Source of the DNA: Homalodisca vitripennis
Lineage: Eukaryota; Arthropoda; Insecta; Hemiptera; Cicadellidae
Length of the DNA: 64,000 nucleotides
Direction of reading: 5' to 3'
Assembly: GCF_021130785.1 (NCBI RefSeq)
Contig: NC_060213.1
Location: 66,693,001-66,757,000, forward strand
The translations under genes were made by a program, and so were the position numbers. This document shows positions 10,864 through 22,130 of this stretch, piece after piece. The notes beneath the pieces are model-generated. The model made no database searches, was not told the origin of the DNA, and saw nothing but the letters and a program-made list of their open reading frames with translations. Within the stretch, counting starts at the first letter, position 1. Each line of letters opens with the position of its first letter.

Positions 10864-12589
10864 CGTATTTTGAACACAAATTAAAACAGAAAGTATTCAA
10901 AATGTACATAATAGTTTGAATTTTGATAGTTTTGAGAAATGAGTTTGATAACAAGTTAGAAAATTTATTACAAAACCTTCCAGATTCAGATATGTTTGCT
11001 GTCGAGATTGAAGATTTTAAAGCAGAATATGATAACAAACTTGCAAATTTCATGAGTTCAAATGAAGTTGCTGATAAAATAAAAAATTATGGTTGCCTGT
11101 AGAGTCGGTTTTACGGGCGAAGATTTTACGTGACAACGTCTTTTTCTCGGTAGAATATTTATTGATATGAATATTATTAAATTGCACAATAGGAACAAGG
11201 AATTGAATGAAAATAAGAATTGCAAAAATTTTAACTATAGAAATATATTTTGTTTACTAAAACATTGTACATAATTTGAAATTAATTAAAATTTGTTATT
11301 GTAAATGGTAAAGTTGAATAAAACATTTACTAAAATTGGAATTTGAAATTCTTGCTAAACACAGTTAAATTCTAACTTCGCGCGTGGTGATTGGTGTGTT
11401 TAGTTCGTTTGTTTGGTCGCACTGTTATGACAGGTTAGAGGTTATAATTTGTTATTTTAAATGTTTGACTAGCAATACGCGCTGTTTCTTCTCAATCGAC
11501 TGAATTACGATTGATTGCAGAGTGATTTAAACTAATAATTTACTTAACACTATCAACATTTGTCAATAGTATGACATAACCTATAAACTCAGTTTCTCAA
11601 CTTTTGTGTCAATCTAACAATTAATCAATCAATCATAGTTTACGATAATGAAATATCAGTGTACAATTATTTACCTTTATTGTTGTAGTTGTTGTAAATG
11701 ACGAATCTAAGCACTCCACATTTTCACGAATAAACATAGTTATCTGCTTTATCCCGTGCGGCGGACCCACGGTTATCTGCTTTATCCCGTGCGGATCCCG
11801 TGCGGCGGACCCACTGGACGGGCATCGTAACGTTACCGGGCGTTACACTTTTTCATGAGTGACTCCGAGCCGCAACCTAATTTAAGACGTTGTCACGTCA
11901 AAAAACATTGAAAAAAGAATTTGAATATGGTGCAAAAAAAATATTTACCAGTTTAATGTCTCGTATCGAAAAAGCTGATAAAATTACTGAAGCGATTAAC
12001 GTTGAAAAGAATTATGTTAGTTCAGCTTATAAAAAAAGAATTGTAGGTGTTCGACCTGGTATTGACAAACATGATGTTGTTGTTAAAGAACATATTTTAA
12101 AACCTCTAAAATTATCAGAAAAATTCGATATTGTTGATTTAAATGATCCGAATGTTAAAAATGCCTTAGATTTTAAAGGAAAAAGACTTAGCAGCGTTAG
12201 TAAGGGAATTTATCCGTTTGATGTTATCGTCAAAGATCAATTCGAAGATCATATTAAAATGTTTAATGAACTAAAACAAAATTGATTCTCATTCATAAAC
12301 AGCATGTTAAAGATTTTACAACAGAAGTCTATGAAAATTTAGAAGCTACAAAAAAAGTATAGAAAATTGTGATGAAATTAATGAAAAATTTACAAAACTT
12401 AAACAGTCTTTTGATAAGTTCAGTTTAGATGCCACCAAAACCTTTGAAAATATTGCTCATAAATTTTTAGAATACAGTGATTCATATGCTGATAAATTTC
12501 AAAAATTAGAAACACAAATTAATAAGTTCCAGGAAGAACTAGATAAAAGAATTGATGAAGTAGGTATTCTCGCAGTTTATTCACGATAA
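10841..12589 (+). pseudogene. coiled-coil virion-type protein, split by a transposon (copy A)
   Basis: Counterpart of 55122-56159. It starts at the ATG at 10841 inside the protease 3' end, then meets a TGA after about 10 codons and a frameshift. The gene is cut by an 0.8 kb insertion at about 11086-11902. The second half is open at 11890-12285 (KKRIVGVRPGIDKHDVVVKEHILKPLKL), then frameshifts. The C-terminal 100 codons (ending near 12589) are heptad-like but differ in sequence from copy C. Function unknown; a trimeric fibre or scaffold is one possibility. Confidence 0.65.
11086..11902. mobile_element. 0.8 kb non-autonomous DNA transposon-like insertion
   Basis: Copy C has an uninterrupted coding sequence at this point, so this is inserted DNA. 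Both ends carry the same inverted block: ACGTGACAACGTCTT at 11126-11140 and its reverse complement at 11884-11898. The right part has a GC-rich direct repeat (ATCTGCTTTATCCCGTGCGG, about 11745 and again 11777). No long ORF is present. The insertion point lies in an A-run, so any target duplication is hidden. Confidence 0.65.
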
Positions 12590-12604
12590 CTTTTCCCTAA
12601 ATAA

Positions 12605-12748
12605 ATGGCGCTCATACATTGTGTGAGGTGTAAGGCAAAAACTGCAACAAATGATATAAAATATTATGCAAACATCAATGGAGTTAAGAGAATTTCTGGA
12701 AAATGTGCTGAATGTAACACTAAAAAGAGCCAATTTATAAAAACTTGA
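12605..12748 (+). CDS. 47-residue zinc-ribbon protein (copy A)
   Basis: Short intact ORF beginning MALIHCVRCKAKT and containing a second pair, GKCAECNTKKSQFIK, so two C-x2-C knuckles about 26 residues apart form a zinc ribbon resembling the DUF5679 family. It closely matches the N-terminal ribbon of the element's integrase (LIHCHKCKKKT ... AAKCSKCKTNKSKFIK). The start lies in a CCTAAATAAATGG context, and a homologous copy C gene sits in the same place but is split by a LINE. It is below usual ORF length cut-offs; conservation and context support it. It may bind nucleic acid or an element protein. Confidence 0.7.
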   Translation: MALIHCVRCKAKTATNDIKYYANINGVKRISGKCAECNTKKSQFIKT

Positions 12749-12777
12749 TTTGAAATTTTTTTTCCTAATAAATACAC

Positions 12778-13177
12778 ATGGCGGGACATTACAGTGCTTT
12801 CGATCTTTTTATAACGCAACACGAAAGAGATTTGAAAAAAAGAACATTGGGATGATATTTCTCAAAAATATGAACTATCTGATGATATGATGCGATTATA
12901 CATTAATAAGTTAAATTGGTATAATATTGCAAAATATCAAAATCAGTCTCCAGAATTCATTAAAGAAAATATACATTATCAATTGAAAGAATACATGTCT
13001 GTTATTTGCCTTTATCAACACTTGAGCACAGGATTTTTTGAAGAATTTAAAGATTCAGTTGATTAGAAGAATATTATAGATAGCGGTTACTATCCTGTGC
13101 AAATTTTATTGAAATATTTTGCCGAAATTGCAAAATTTAAAGCAGAAAATCCTGAATATGACGAAGTAGGTCCTTAA
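12778..13177 (+). pseudogene. 132-residue protein of unknown function, frameshifted (copy A)
   Basis: Begins MAGHYSAFDLF and is homologous to the intact gene at 50127-50525. One extra A near 12842 shifts the frame and a TAG occurs near 13066. The protein is helical and charged, with repeated W/Y-rich segments (LNWYNIAKYQ, YYPVQILLKY). I do not recognise the family. Its fixed position next to the capsid gene suggests a virion or assembly role (inference). Confidence 0.6.
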
Positions 13178-13266
13178 TAAATGACTACAATTTATATCTT
13201 TTCTTATCGACTTATACGTGATGTTAAAAATTGTCTTAAGAAAATTTTGAAATTTTCTCTTATTAA

Positions 13267-14448
13267 ATGGCGGACTACAAAAAGTATTCAGGCGATATTG
13301 AAAGGGAGGAGTTTAAAAATTTCTATCCAATTAGTAAACAACATTTGAATGAACTGAATAAAAGAACTGAGTTTAATATTGATTTTGGAGATAATTTTTG
13401 CTCGTCTAACTTCCAGTTTTATATTTCTGTAACTTTAACAAAACAAGATGGTCAAGCATATCTTGGAACAAATGATGTCAGATTGATTGATAATTTCGTG
13501 CCGTTTTTATTCTCTAAAATTGAAGTAAGGAAACACAATAAATTAATAGAAGAAATTGAAAATTGCGGTCAATTAAGTACTATTAAAGGAACTGTATCTT
13601 ATTCCAAAAGTGATGTATTTTCAAACAGTTTTGAATCAACTTGTAAATTTGGACAATTTGAAGCGGTCGGTGATTTAGCTCATTTCGGCTTAGGATTCTT
13701 TGAAAATGTAAATTTTCCAATCTATAACGGTGGATTTTACATTAGTTTCTTAAGAGCTGAAGATAATGCTATATTAAAAACAAAAACTGGAAATGATATG
13801 CCAGTTGATGGCAAAATTACAATTAACGACTTTTTCATTAGAGTTCCGATGATTGATTACAAAACCACGAGTAAAATTAGGTTGATTGATGAAATTACAA
13901 AAAGTCAAAACATTATGTTTAATTTTTTAGATTGGCAATGTATTGAGCAAAAAAGTATTTCCGGAACAACTTATTCGTTCGATATCACAAATATTTATAG
14001 AAATATTTTTAATCCCAAGTTCATTATTGTTGGTTTTCAAACAGATAGACAGAATAATCAAGAAGAAAGTTCTTCAAAGTTCGATAGTTTGAATGTGAAA
14101 AATATCAGAGTAAAATGGAATGGTTCTTATTATCCAGATGAATTACAAAATTTAAACATTTTCGGAGGTCTTTTCAGAATTATGTATCAGGTGTATCAAA
14201 ATTTTAAGAAAGTTTACTACAAAAATATGGAAATGTATTACAATCCCAAAGAATGTATAGCAAATAGACCCATTTATGTCATTGATACAACAAAGAGTTT
14301 GACAAATATATCTGGTTCAAAGAACGATATAATTATCAATATGGATTTTCAAAATGCTGTTGCAAATGAAATTTCTTATGTTCTTGTTGTTTCTGAGAAA
14401 TTTGTATCGTATGACGTGATTAAGAACGATATTAGAGAAATCCAGTAA
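13267..14448 (+). CDS. major capsid protein, double jelly-roll type (copy A)
   Basis: Intact 393-codon ORF and the best-preserved gene of copy A. It shows the pattern of the double jelly-roll capsid proteins of arthropod Mavericks: an N-terminal beta-rich half with LRAEDNAIL, then the signature block FLDWQCIEQ ... NPKFIIVGFQTDRQNN ... SKFDSLNVKNIRVKWN ... YYPDELQNLN ... PIYVIDTTKSL. It is somewhat shorter than typical relatives (450-600 residues). It is preceded by CTTATTAAATGGCG, the shared start motif. The terminal repeat follows within about 20 bp, so the accessory genes seen beyond the capsid gene in copy C are absent. Capsid identity rests on motif memory, not a search. Confidence 0.72.
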   Translation: MADYKKYSGDIEREEFKNFYPISKQHLNELNKRTEFNIDFGDNFCSSNFQFYISVTLTKQDGQAYLGTNDVRLIDNFVPFLFSKIEVRKHNKLIEEIENCGQLSTIKGTVSYSKSDVFSNSFESTCKFGQFEAVGDLAHFGLGFFENVNFPIYNGGFYISFLRAEDNAILKTKTGNDMPVDGKITINDFFIRVPMIDYKTTSKIRLIDEITKSQNIMFNFLDWQCIEQKSISGTTYSFDITNIYRNIFNPKFIIVGFQTDRQNNQEESSSKFDSLNVKNIRVKWNGSYYPDELQNLNIFGGLFRIMYQVYQNFKKVYYKNMEMYYNPKECIANRPIYVIDTTKSLTNISGSKNDIIINMDFQNAVANEISYVLVVSEKFVSYDVIKNDIREIQ

Positions 14449-14469
14449 AATTTTAAGATTTCTTGATTT

Positions 14470-14706
14470 TTCATAAAACAGCTTAAGAAAGTAGAAGCAA
14501 ACAGCTATAGATTCGGTTATTTTTTATTCGTGATTTTTCATTTATGATCAGTAGATATATATGGGGATTCTGGAGACAAACGGATATAGATTCGGTAAAT
14601 TTTTCATTCGTGATTGACTGTTTGATTTTACAGATTCATTTATTGTCCATTGATTTTCGGTCGGCTCTAAAAGTGCGCTAGAACCGGCTTATATAGTATA
14701 TCTACT
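14470..14706 (+). repeat. terminal inverted repeat, right end of copy A
   Basis: In reverse complement this matches the left ends of copies B (29112-29365) and C (46786-47035): an outer AGTAGATA word, GCGCAC, then two direct repeats of a TCACGAATGAAAAATxACCGAATCT-type word, ending AAAGTAGAAGC...CTTAAG. A second AGTAGATA in opposite orientation lies inside (about 14551), making the end partly palindromic. Confidence 0.75.
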
Positions 14707-17700
14707 GTTAGCTAGTTATATCTTAAAATATAGTTTGCTTGTAATTCTGAAAAAATAACACTTACACGCATTTGTCAGTAAGTCAAAATTATTGTTTGCA
14801 CCAATATAATTTTTTTTAATAAAAAATATGTGATTATGATATAGCTAGCACGGAGGTATTTTCGAAATATGAATACGCCTGCCTATACTCATTCCATGTA
14901 CCCTTAGAATGTCCTTGTAAAATTCCAGTGCATCGGTTAAATAGTTTACGTGTGAAAGCAAAAAAAAAAAAAAAAAAAAAAAACAAAGGCACTTTCACAT
15001 TTATAATATTATTGACATGTTTCAAGTTACTCTATATAATATAAAATAAACCAAATGGCGAGTGGGGTAGGGTACGATAAGCGGACCCGGTTCTTTATAT
15101 CGAAGAATTTAATCATCGATACCTAATATTCGCATCTCAAATCCTAGACTATCAATTGATATAAAAGTATCTATAGTCTTCAATAAAAATTATGTTTTGA
15201 ATTAAAATATGAATTTAATATTTACAGTGATGAAACAAATTATTATAAGGAAAATTAGGAAAACTGAAGACGACCATATTTGCTCCTCTCACAGTTACAG
15301 TTGTTTCTTTCCCACAAATTTCACGTAATGGATTTATCGGTACGAGTCCAACATGTTAAAGCCACGTAAAACATGTCTTATCATCTTTCAAACCAATGTT
15401 GTGTAGTTTTCTAAAATTGTCTGCCATTTTTAATAATCAAATGTTACTTATATGTTAAATTGAAACATTACCTTAGGTGTATTATTTGAAAGTGTTTACA
15501 GCTTTTGATATAGATTATTTGTTATTTGTTCAAAATAATTAATCAGTATCGATTGGTTATATCGGTGCTTATGATTAAGTAATATCGTTTGCCAATTTCG
15601 ATATAAAAACCGGGTCCACTGATATGAAAAATTTGGTACTCACCGATTATGATAGAGACATTTGGCATAGGCGTGGTCAGGTGAGCTAGTGGGAGCAACA
15701 TAAAAAAATCAGGAACAACGAGAGAGAGGCAGTAAGTCGAGGAGTTGAGTCGTAAAGCCACGTTCGGGAGTGCCAATGCTTGTGTTTGTGTGCGGTGAAA
15801 AACCTTTTAGACGTAATAGTGTCAAGTGCATATAAAATGTAAGTTAAGAAAATGGTGTATTTAATTTTAGGAACGTAGTATTATATATCAGGGTTCATTG
15901 ATCATTTTAATACGTCTCATTTACAATTCCAAGTTACCTGCACCTAAAGTAATGAAAAGAAAATATTATAGTGTGTAGAATTCAAATTAATAGTTTAATA
16001 TTGAAATTCATATTTTCCTATTCCATATATTTTATTTAAATGTTCTCAATTTGGAAAATTGACTCATTTGTTTTAATCATGTAAGTTTATGTAAATGTTT
16101 AGATATTTTAAAAGAAAGTTTTCTCATGTTAGTTCATGAACACATATTTATTGCAACACTACAAAAATTACTAATAAATGTTATAGTTAAATAAATTAAA
16201 CATAAATTGTAGCTAATAATTTAATACTAAACATAATTGGTAATACATTTTGTGTTCAATATGTCGGTTGATATTAAAAAATTTTAATCAATATAATCAA
16301 TATTTATGCTATTACAAATAAAATATGTGCTGGTTCATTTGAGGGTGTTGTATTGCGAATCGTACCTATTATTTAAATCCTCTCACAACAGCCCTTGCTC
16401 ATAATGCATTATAATATTTCACAACCTTAATATTAACAAACCTTACACTAGAAACCTATATTGTGATTGGGAGCAAAATATCTTTTAAAAGATCCTTGAC
16501 CGACTTTTCCGCTCGTCTTGTAAGCACTCTTATTCTGTCTCCATTACATGAATAGTTGTCAGCAGGATAAATCCAGGTCATGATTCTCCTCACATAATGG
16601 AAATCGCCATCATACATTACTTGGAAATTCGCATTGAGAAATACATTGAGAGTTGCCCGAAAAGTATTCACCTAGTACGCTCTATAACTGATCGAGAATT
16701 TTCTACAGCTTTTCGTTACGTTTTAAGGTCTTTTCCTTCTTTGCAAGAAGACTGACCACGATAAATGTTCCTGACGGAATGCAACATTTTGCAGGATATG
16801 AGAGATAATGAAATTCGAGATATGGCGACAGATAAGGTCTTGGACGATAACGTGATCAGCTTTTGACTGTAGGCGCGTCAGAGATAATTGTGGAGTGAAA
16901 GTTCCTACTCGTTCATAGTCAAAGATGAAATTCGGAACGATTGTTCTTTATTACTTTCATGGATTTTTTTGCATAACCATACTAGTAGTTACTTGTGACT
17001 TTGCATATTTTAAAATTGATGTCCATAGGTGTAAGAAAAAGCACGTATAGTATGAGGACATAATGAGGCAAACCGGCCGTCAGTAGTATATAGCAACTGA
17101 ACCAAAAAACCTACTCTCTTATTTTTAACGAAAACCCTCATAATTCTATACCAAATAATCAGGGAAAATATTTTTCAACACAAAATACTCAAAATATTAA
17201 TTTTATTGTAAAGGTAGGTCGAGCTATACTTCACTTTAGAAGTCTTTATTTACTGATCATTTTGAAGAACGTTTTAATTTATTTTGTTTCTTGTATACAA
17301 GTCCTAAATCTAAAAATTGCACGATATCACAGTTTTATTAACTGTTACGTCGCCAATAATTTTAGGAATTCTATTTTGTAATTCAAGGTTACTAAAGAAG
17401 TACATTTTATAAAAATATTTTATAGTTGACACTTTTCTAAACATTTCCAGTTTTTAAATATAGTTTCTAAAACATATTAGACATTTGAAACTCGTTGAAG
17501 TTTTGAAAAATAGAAATTAATAATCTATTCTAGTAATCGCAATTTATTGTTACGGATTCAATTTCTTTTCCATTTTATATAAGACTTTTCAAACTGTTAT
17601 TTGAGTTTTTACTTTTATTATTAATAATTAAATCATTATTATTATTAATGAACACTTTTAGCTTTATAAATCGCATTCACTTTTGCTGTTCCGAACCCAC

Positions 17701-18156
17701 CAAAATTCTTAATCAGTCTAAGAATATATTTTTGTAACAGCAAGCATACTTTTAAAATGTTAAAAAAAGTAATGAACCTTTTATTTAAAAGTTTTATTGG
17801 AAACACTATTAAAGAGGTCAATTCTTTTATATAATTTGAATGTTTTGCTTTTTTAATTACTATACACAAGCATGTAGACATACTTACGTCTAATTTAATT
17901 ATATTATATAATTATATGCTTATATAATAAAAACATATGCTATGATACATTACGCACGAGTCGTTTTTAAACTTATTTTAATAAATACTTAATGTTTATA
18001 ATTAAAAATACATATTTCTCTGTAAAAACGTCTATATGTTGATTCAGCTTTGAATAGTATTTTGATAATTTTATATAGTTTCTTGGACCATGGTTAAAAA
18101 CGTATATATCAGTATTATTACTTTACTGGACTAGAAATTCTAATGTTTATACTTAC
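14707..18156. other. host intergenic or intronic DNA
   Basis: No convincing gene. Contents: an A-homopolymer at about 14960-14983, and an inverted repeat sharing GGACCCGGTT-TTATATCGAA at about 15081-15101 and 15594-15616 (possibly ends of a 0.55 kb foldback element). The rest is AT-rich unique-looking DNA. Short ORFs (for example 16456-16671 minus) show no recognisable family. The missing 3' exons of the P450 gene would be expected here, but I could not find them. Confidence 0.5.
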
Positions 18157-18257
18157 AGCTACTATCATAGTTATAAATTCATCCATCCAATCATGGTCAT
18201 CTGATACTATTGGCAGATTTTCAAACATTACATCCACCAAGTTTACGCCAGACAAGC
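18157..18257 (-). pseudogene. P450 candidate I-helix exon
   Basis: Between an acceptor (TTTCCAG) and a GTAAGT donor, 101 bp reads LSGVNLVDVMFENLPIVSDD then HDWMDEFITMIVA. This fits the P450 segment leading into the I-helix oxygen-binding AGxxT motif, which would begin in the next exon. The first two bases complete a codon begun in the 19801-19864 exon (phase 1). Confidence 0.5.
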
Positions 18258-19318
18258 CTGGAAATCAAACAACAAATATGATTAAATTTACATATTTAAA
18301 TCTAAATATTAGAAAAGTAATAGCTTCTAAATTGATCTAAAATTGAATTATTCCTTTTTATTATTAAAAATATATATCAATTTTTGTACTATCAAACTTT
18401 CTTAGAACAAATAGGTAGATCATGATTCCACAATAACGTTAATTTCCTTTGAGAAAGTTATACAAAAATTTAAATAAGCATTATGGCTGGCATACTTATT
18501 AAAAACTACATTATATAAGTAATTTATTCATACAAGTTCCCTCCTTCCATGTAACTGAGATTATATTGTATCAAAGAAAAGCTGCTACGTTAACACAATC
18601 TAAATACCTAGACGCAACATATAAATTTATATAATTTGTTTAATTGACGTTAAGAAACGAAATATGTTATGACAAAATCTACATATAAGCTAGTATGTAT
18701 AATTATATTGTAATTATATGAACACGTCTTCATAATTTAACGTATTAACATATCAAGCGTAAATTATATGTATTGAACGCTAAATTTGGTAAACAATATG
18801 TTGTTTCTTGGAAGTTAATACGGATAATTGTTTATATATGTGTTCATTTTAGTAAAGAAGAGGTACATTATTTAGAGAAAATACTCATTTTACGTAAATG
18901 AACTCTTAAGGTGCAACCGAACAGTAAAACTAAATTAACCACCCACTCTTATCATTCGTCATGTAGAAACCGTTACACTACGGTGCGTACTACATTGTAG
19001 AGCTAAATAATTTTGAATTAGATTTTTAAAGCTTTCACTGTATAAGATTTCGCAGTAAGTGGTTGCGTTTAGAATCTGAGAAGTTCCGACTTCTAACCTA
19101 TCTTAATTTTTCATCATCCAGCTTCGAGACGCTTTCAGCATTTCGCTTATTCCAGCCTCTTGGAGCTCTAATCCATTGTTAATCCACTAATTTATAAAAC
19201 ATCCATATACGTTATGGTACAAATATTATTAATAATTAATATGTTAAGAAGCTATTTTGAAAGATATTTTGTAACATTCCATTTTTATCTAACAAACTGA
19301 AAGTTGTATACAATGCTG

Positions 19319-19319
<1 letters not shown>

Positions 19320-19366
<47 letters not shown>

Positions 19367-19895
19367 CAGCAAGTTATCAGGTATATTGTGATGTATGTGT
19401 ATTCTTTTAAATAAGTAAATTAAAATAAAACCATAAGCATCTTTGAGTAATAAATAAATGTTGACGTAATGTTTTGTCTATATATTTATATGTGAATGAA
19501 AAATGTATTAAATATATGGAGCCAGATAACACATTCGACATCCGCCCGACACAGATAGTTTGGTATAAAAAAGGACAATAATATTTACGCTATCATCCTT
19601 GTGTTATTGACAGTTAAATAATTGTGCTAACTAGATCAAAAGTTGGGCAACAGTATGTCCCCCTCACATGCAATAAGCAGAAACCAGGACGGTGTCAACA
19701 AAAAAGGGACAATTGTTTTTTTTCCAAAGAAACAAAATAATAATACATTTTTTTGAAATAGTTAGCAAAAATGTATTATAACAGGAAAATATGTACTTAC
19801 GTTCGCTGTTCTGATTTGCGCCTGGAATCACTTCCTTTTTAATAGTGGCTCCTTCTTTCCATTCCTTTAAGAATCATTTATGTTTTATAATGATA

Positions 19896-19932
<37 letters not shown>

Positions 19933-19980
19933 ACATGTGTGTGTTTGTGTGTGTGGGTGTAAGTGTTTTTAGCATTATAA

Positions 19981-20036
<56 letters not shown>

Positions 20037-20110
20037 CTATATAATAAAACACACGCAAATTACAGAAAAACTAAATAATTATAATTATTAATATTATAAT
20101 TAATATAATT
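19320..20110. repeat. microsatellite cluster
   Basis: An (AT)n run at about 19321-19365 is flanked by GCTGCT and AGCAGC, so the whole is a perfect foldback. A (CA)n run is at about 19902-19930, a second (AT)n at about 19984-20032, and an AT-only imperfect palindrome at about 20080-20120. No gene is involved. Confidence 0.85.
19801..19864 (-). pseudogene. P450 candidate linker exon
   Basis: Ends at a GTAAGT donor and reads EWKEGATIKKEVIPGANQNS in the frame that joins the 18157-18257 exon. The sequence is charged and low in complexity, as in the loop before the I-helix. The acceptor side is weak, so the 5' border is uncertain. Confidence 0.35.
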
Positions 20111-22066
20111 ATAATTATAGACTTTTTTTGTAAAAATATATATATATATATATTCTTTAATAATTCTAACATAATGTCGTTCTTATAAAGGATATAAAAA
20201 TTGTGTATACAAACCAAGAATAGTAATGTAAACATACAATTAATGATTAATGTCAGCTGATATGTTATAATCTTATTTTGAATTTGTATTGTAATTAAAA
20301 ACTCCTTGCTATGTTTTAACAAATTTCGGGAAGTGGCGCTATATTAACATTGAAATTGTAAATTATAACAATTTGGTTATAGCTACTTAAAACTAAAAAA
20401 GTTATAAATAATGTAATAGAAAATTAACAAAGAAAATTGACTATACATTTTGTTTAACATTACTTTGAGTATTTTAAAAATATCATTTATTATTTAAACC
20501 AAAAGGTAATTTTGACTTGAAGTCTAATTGATACGGTTCTGATAAATTTTCGAATTCGAATACGGGTTGTGAAACCAATTTGTCGTCTTTTCTGTTAGAT
20601 GAAGACCGATTGATATTAAACCAATATAGTCCTAGGGAAGAAATTTGTATGAAATCTGATAAATAACATTCTTTGATTTACAGTTAATGTAATTTCAATT
20701 GGATATGTTCTATTAGTTGCGCTACTTGTAAGGGTTTAAGATGGATTTGGAATATTGCGTGTAGCACAATGCTTGCCTTCGCAAGAATGGCAACCTATAA
20801 ACCTTTTGTTAGCATCTGAATTTGGAATCTGGTTAGAGAATAATTTAGATCTTACAAAATTTTCACAGATTAGCAGCTTTAATAAAAATGATTCTCTAAC
20901 GGTTTTAAAAACAGATTGGGTGTCAACGGAGATGATTCCAAAATGTTATCGACCGTTTTTAATATATTGTTAGTTTATGTATCCTCGGGAAGTAGTGGGT
21001 AGTAAATTTGGGATCATTGGAATAATTATCCTTGTTGATGCTCTCGTCTTTATTACTTTTAAACGTGGAATTTTATTTCTAATAATCTGTGTAGGGTAGT
21101 TCCTAGCAGTAGATACTTTAGATAATGTTTCAATATAATGATAAACATAAAGTTGGTTTATCCCGGGCTGTTTTAACATAAAGTTTTTGCTCGGATTGAT
21201 AGACTTTTTGTTATAAAATTTATTATGTGAACATGATGGCAACTGTTGTAGTGTAGGTAATGCATTAATTGTATTGGTTTCCTTGATATAACGTGTTGTT
21301 AATATTTTGATGTATACATACATAGCCGTATATAACATTGTAAATAATAATGGAAATCAATATACGTATAGGCCTATTAATTAAACTACTTATGGCTATG
21401 ATTGCTATTTGAGACCAAAAAATGTGTAAGAAGCGAAAAATATATTTGAAAATGTTGACAGGTACCAGATTAAATATATAACACATACGTTTAAAGATAG
21501 TGCCAAAAAGTATAATGTGTATAGATTACATAACTGACATTTAACACAGAATAAAGGATTACATGTAGGAACTGTATTTATGCACAATGTATGATGCATT
21601 TAATGCAAGTACGAGAAGAACTTATTTAAAAGTATTCCATGAAGAAATATCATGCATGGTTTGTTTAAGCACTACTTTTATTTAGCGATTGTCAAAATTA
21701 TTTTTTTAAATTTAATTAAATTTTTTGCGGATTAATTTACTATTGTGGAAAGCTTTATTCCCCGTATCCTATAATTAATTTTTAAACGCCTGTAGTCAAC
21801 ACACCTGACTTATAACGTCCATACATTTGTCTCGAATTTTTAAAGATTCCTTCAGTTCCTTCCAATAGAGCAATTTAAACAGCCAGTCAAAATGTAACCA
21901 AAACTTGAAAAGCCGTAAGATGAGTAGCTTGCCAATTCTAAGAACAGAAGGAAATGCGTGTCATTTAGTTACAGTTTGTAGTTGTTTAAGATTAAATGAC
22001 AACACAAAATAGTTTCCTAAAAAAAAAAGTTTTGCATGTTGCAAAATAACTATAAAGCCTACTTAC
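19865..22066. other. AT-rich intronic or intergenic DNA
   Basis: Apart from the microsatellites no supported feature. Small open frames at 20755-20973 (+) and 20970-21338 (-) have no recognisable domain. Confidence 0.4.
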
Positions 22067-22130
22067 CTATTAAGTACGACTTGTATTTCCATTAAATTAT
22101 CGTAAATGAGCTTTCTTGAAAATATTGTTC
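22067..22130 (-). pseudogene. P450 candidate short exon
   Basis: Bounded by TTTCAG and GTAAGT, 64 bp reads TIFSRKLIYDNLMEIQVVLN. It could be the P450 segment before the J-helix. Its phase fits exon 4 but not the next candidate exon, so at least one exon is missed or this is not an exon. Confidence 0.3.

Larger units (their letters stand above)
1..14706 (+). mobile_element. Maverick/Polinton-like element, copy A (left end cut off)
   Basis: A block of virus-like genes: family B polymerase, integrase, zinc-finger protein, Bro-N remnants, jelly-roll-like protein, ATPase, PLA2-domain protein, protease, coiled-coil protein, zinc ribbon, 132-residue protein and capsid protein. The gene set and order match copy C (46786 onward) in reverse orientation. 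The right end is a terminal repeat also found at the left ends of copies B and C. The window opens a few codons inside the polymerase, so the left terminal repeat is missing. Most genes carry stops or frameshifts, and two DNA-transposon insertions interrupt it (about 6.16-7.41 kb and 11.09-11.90 kb). The gene content is the hallmark of Polintons/adintoviruses; exact classification is inference. Confidence 0.9.

Noticed and set aside
16456..16671. 71-codon minus ORF near the P450 gene
   Set aside because: No recognisable domain and no splice-site support.
19845..20078. 77-codon plus-strand ORF
   Set aside because: Runs through (CA)n and (AT)n microsatellites; low complexity only.
20755..20973. 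72-codon plus-strand ORF, considered as an isolated host exon
   Set aside because: No known motif, no clear splice signals, no coding context.
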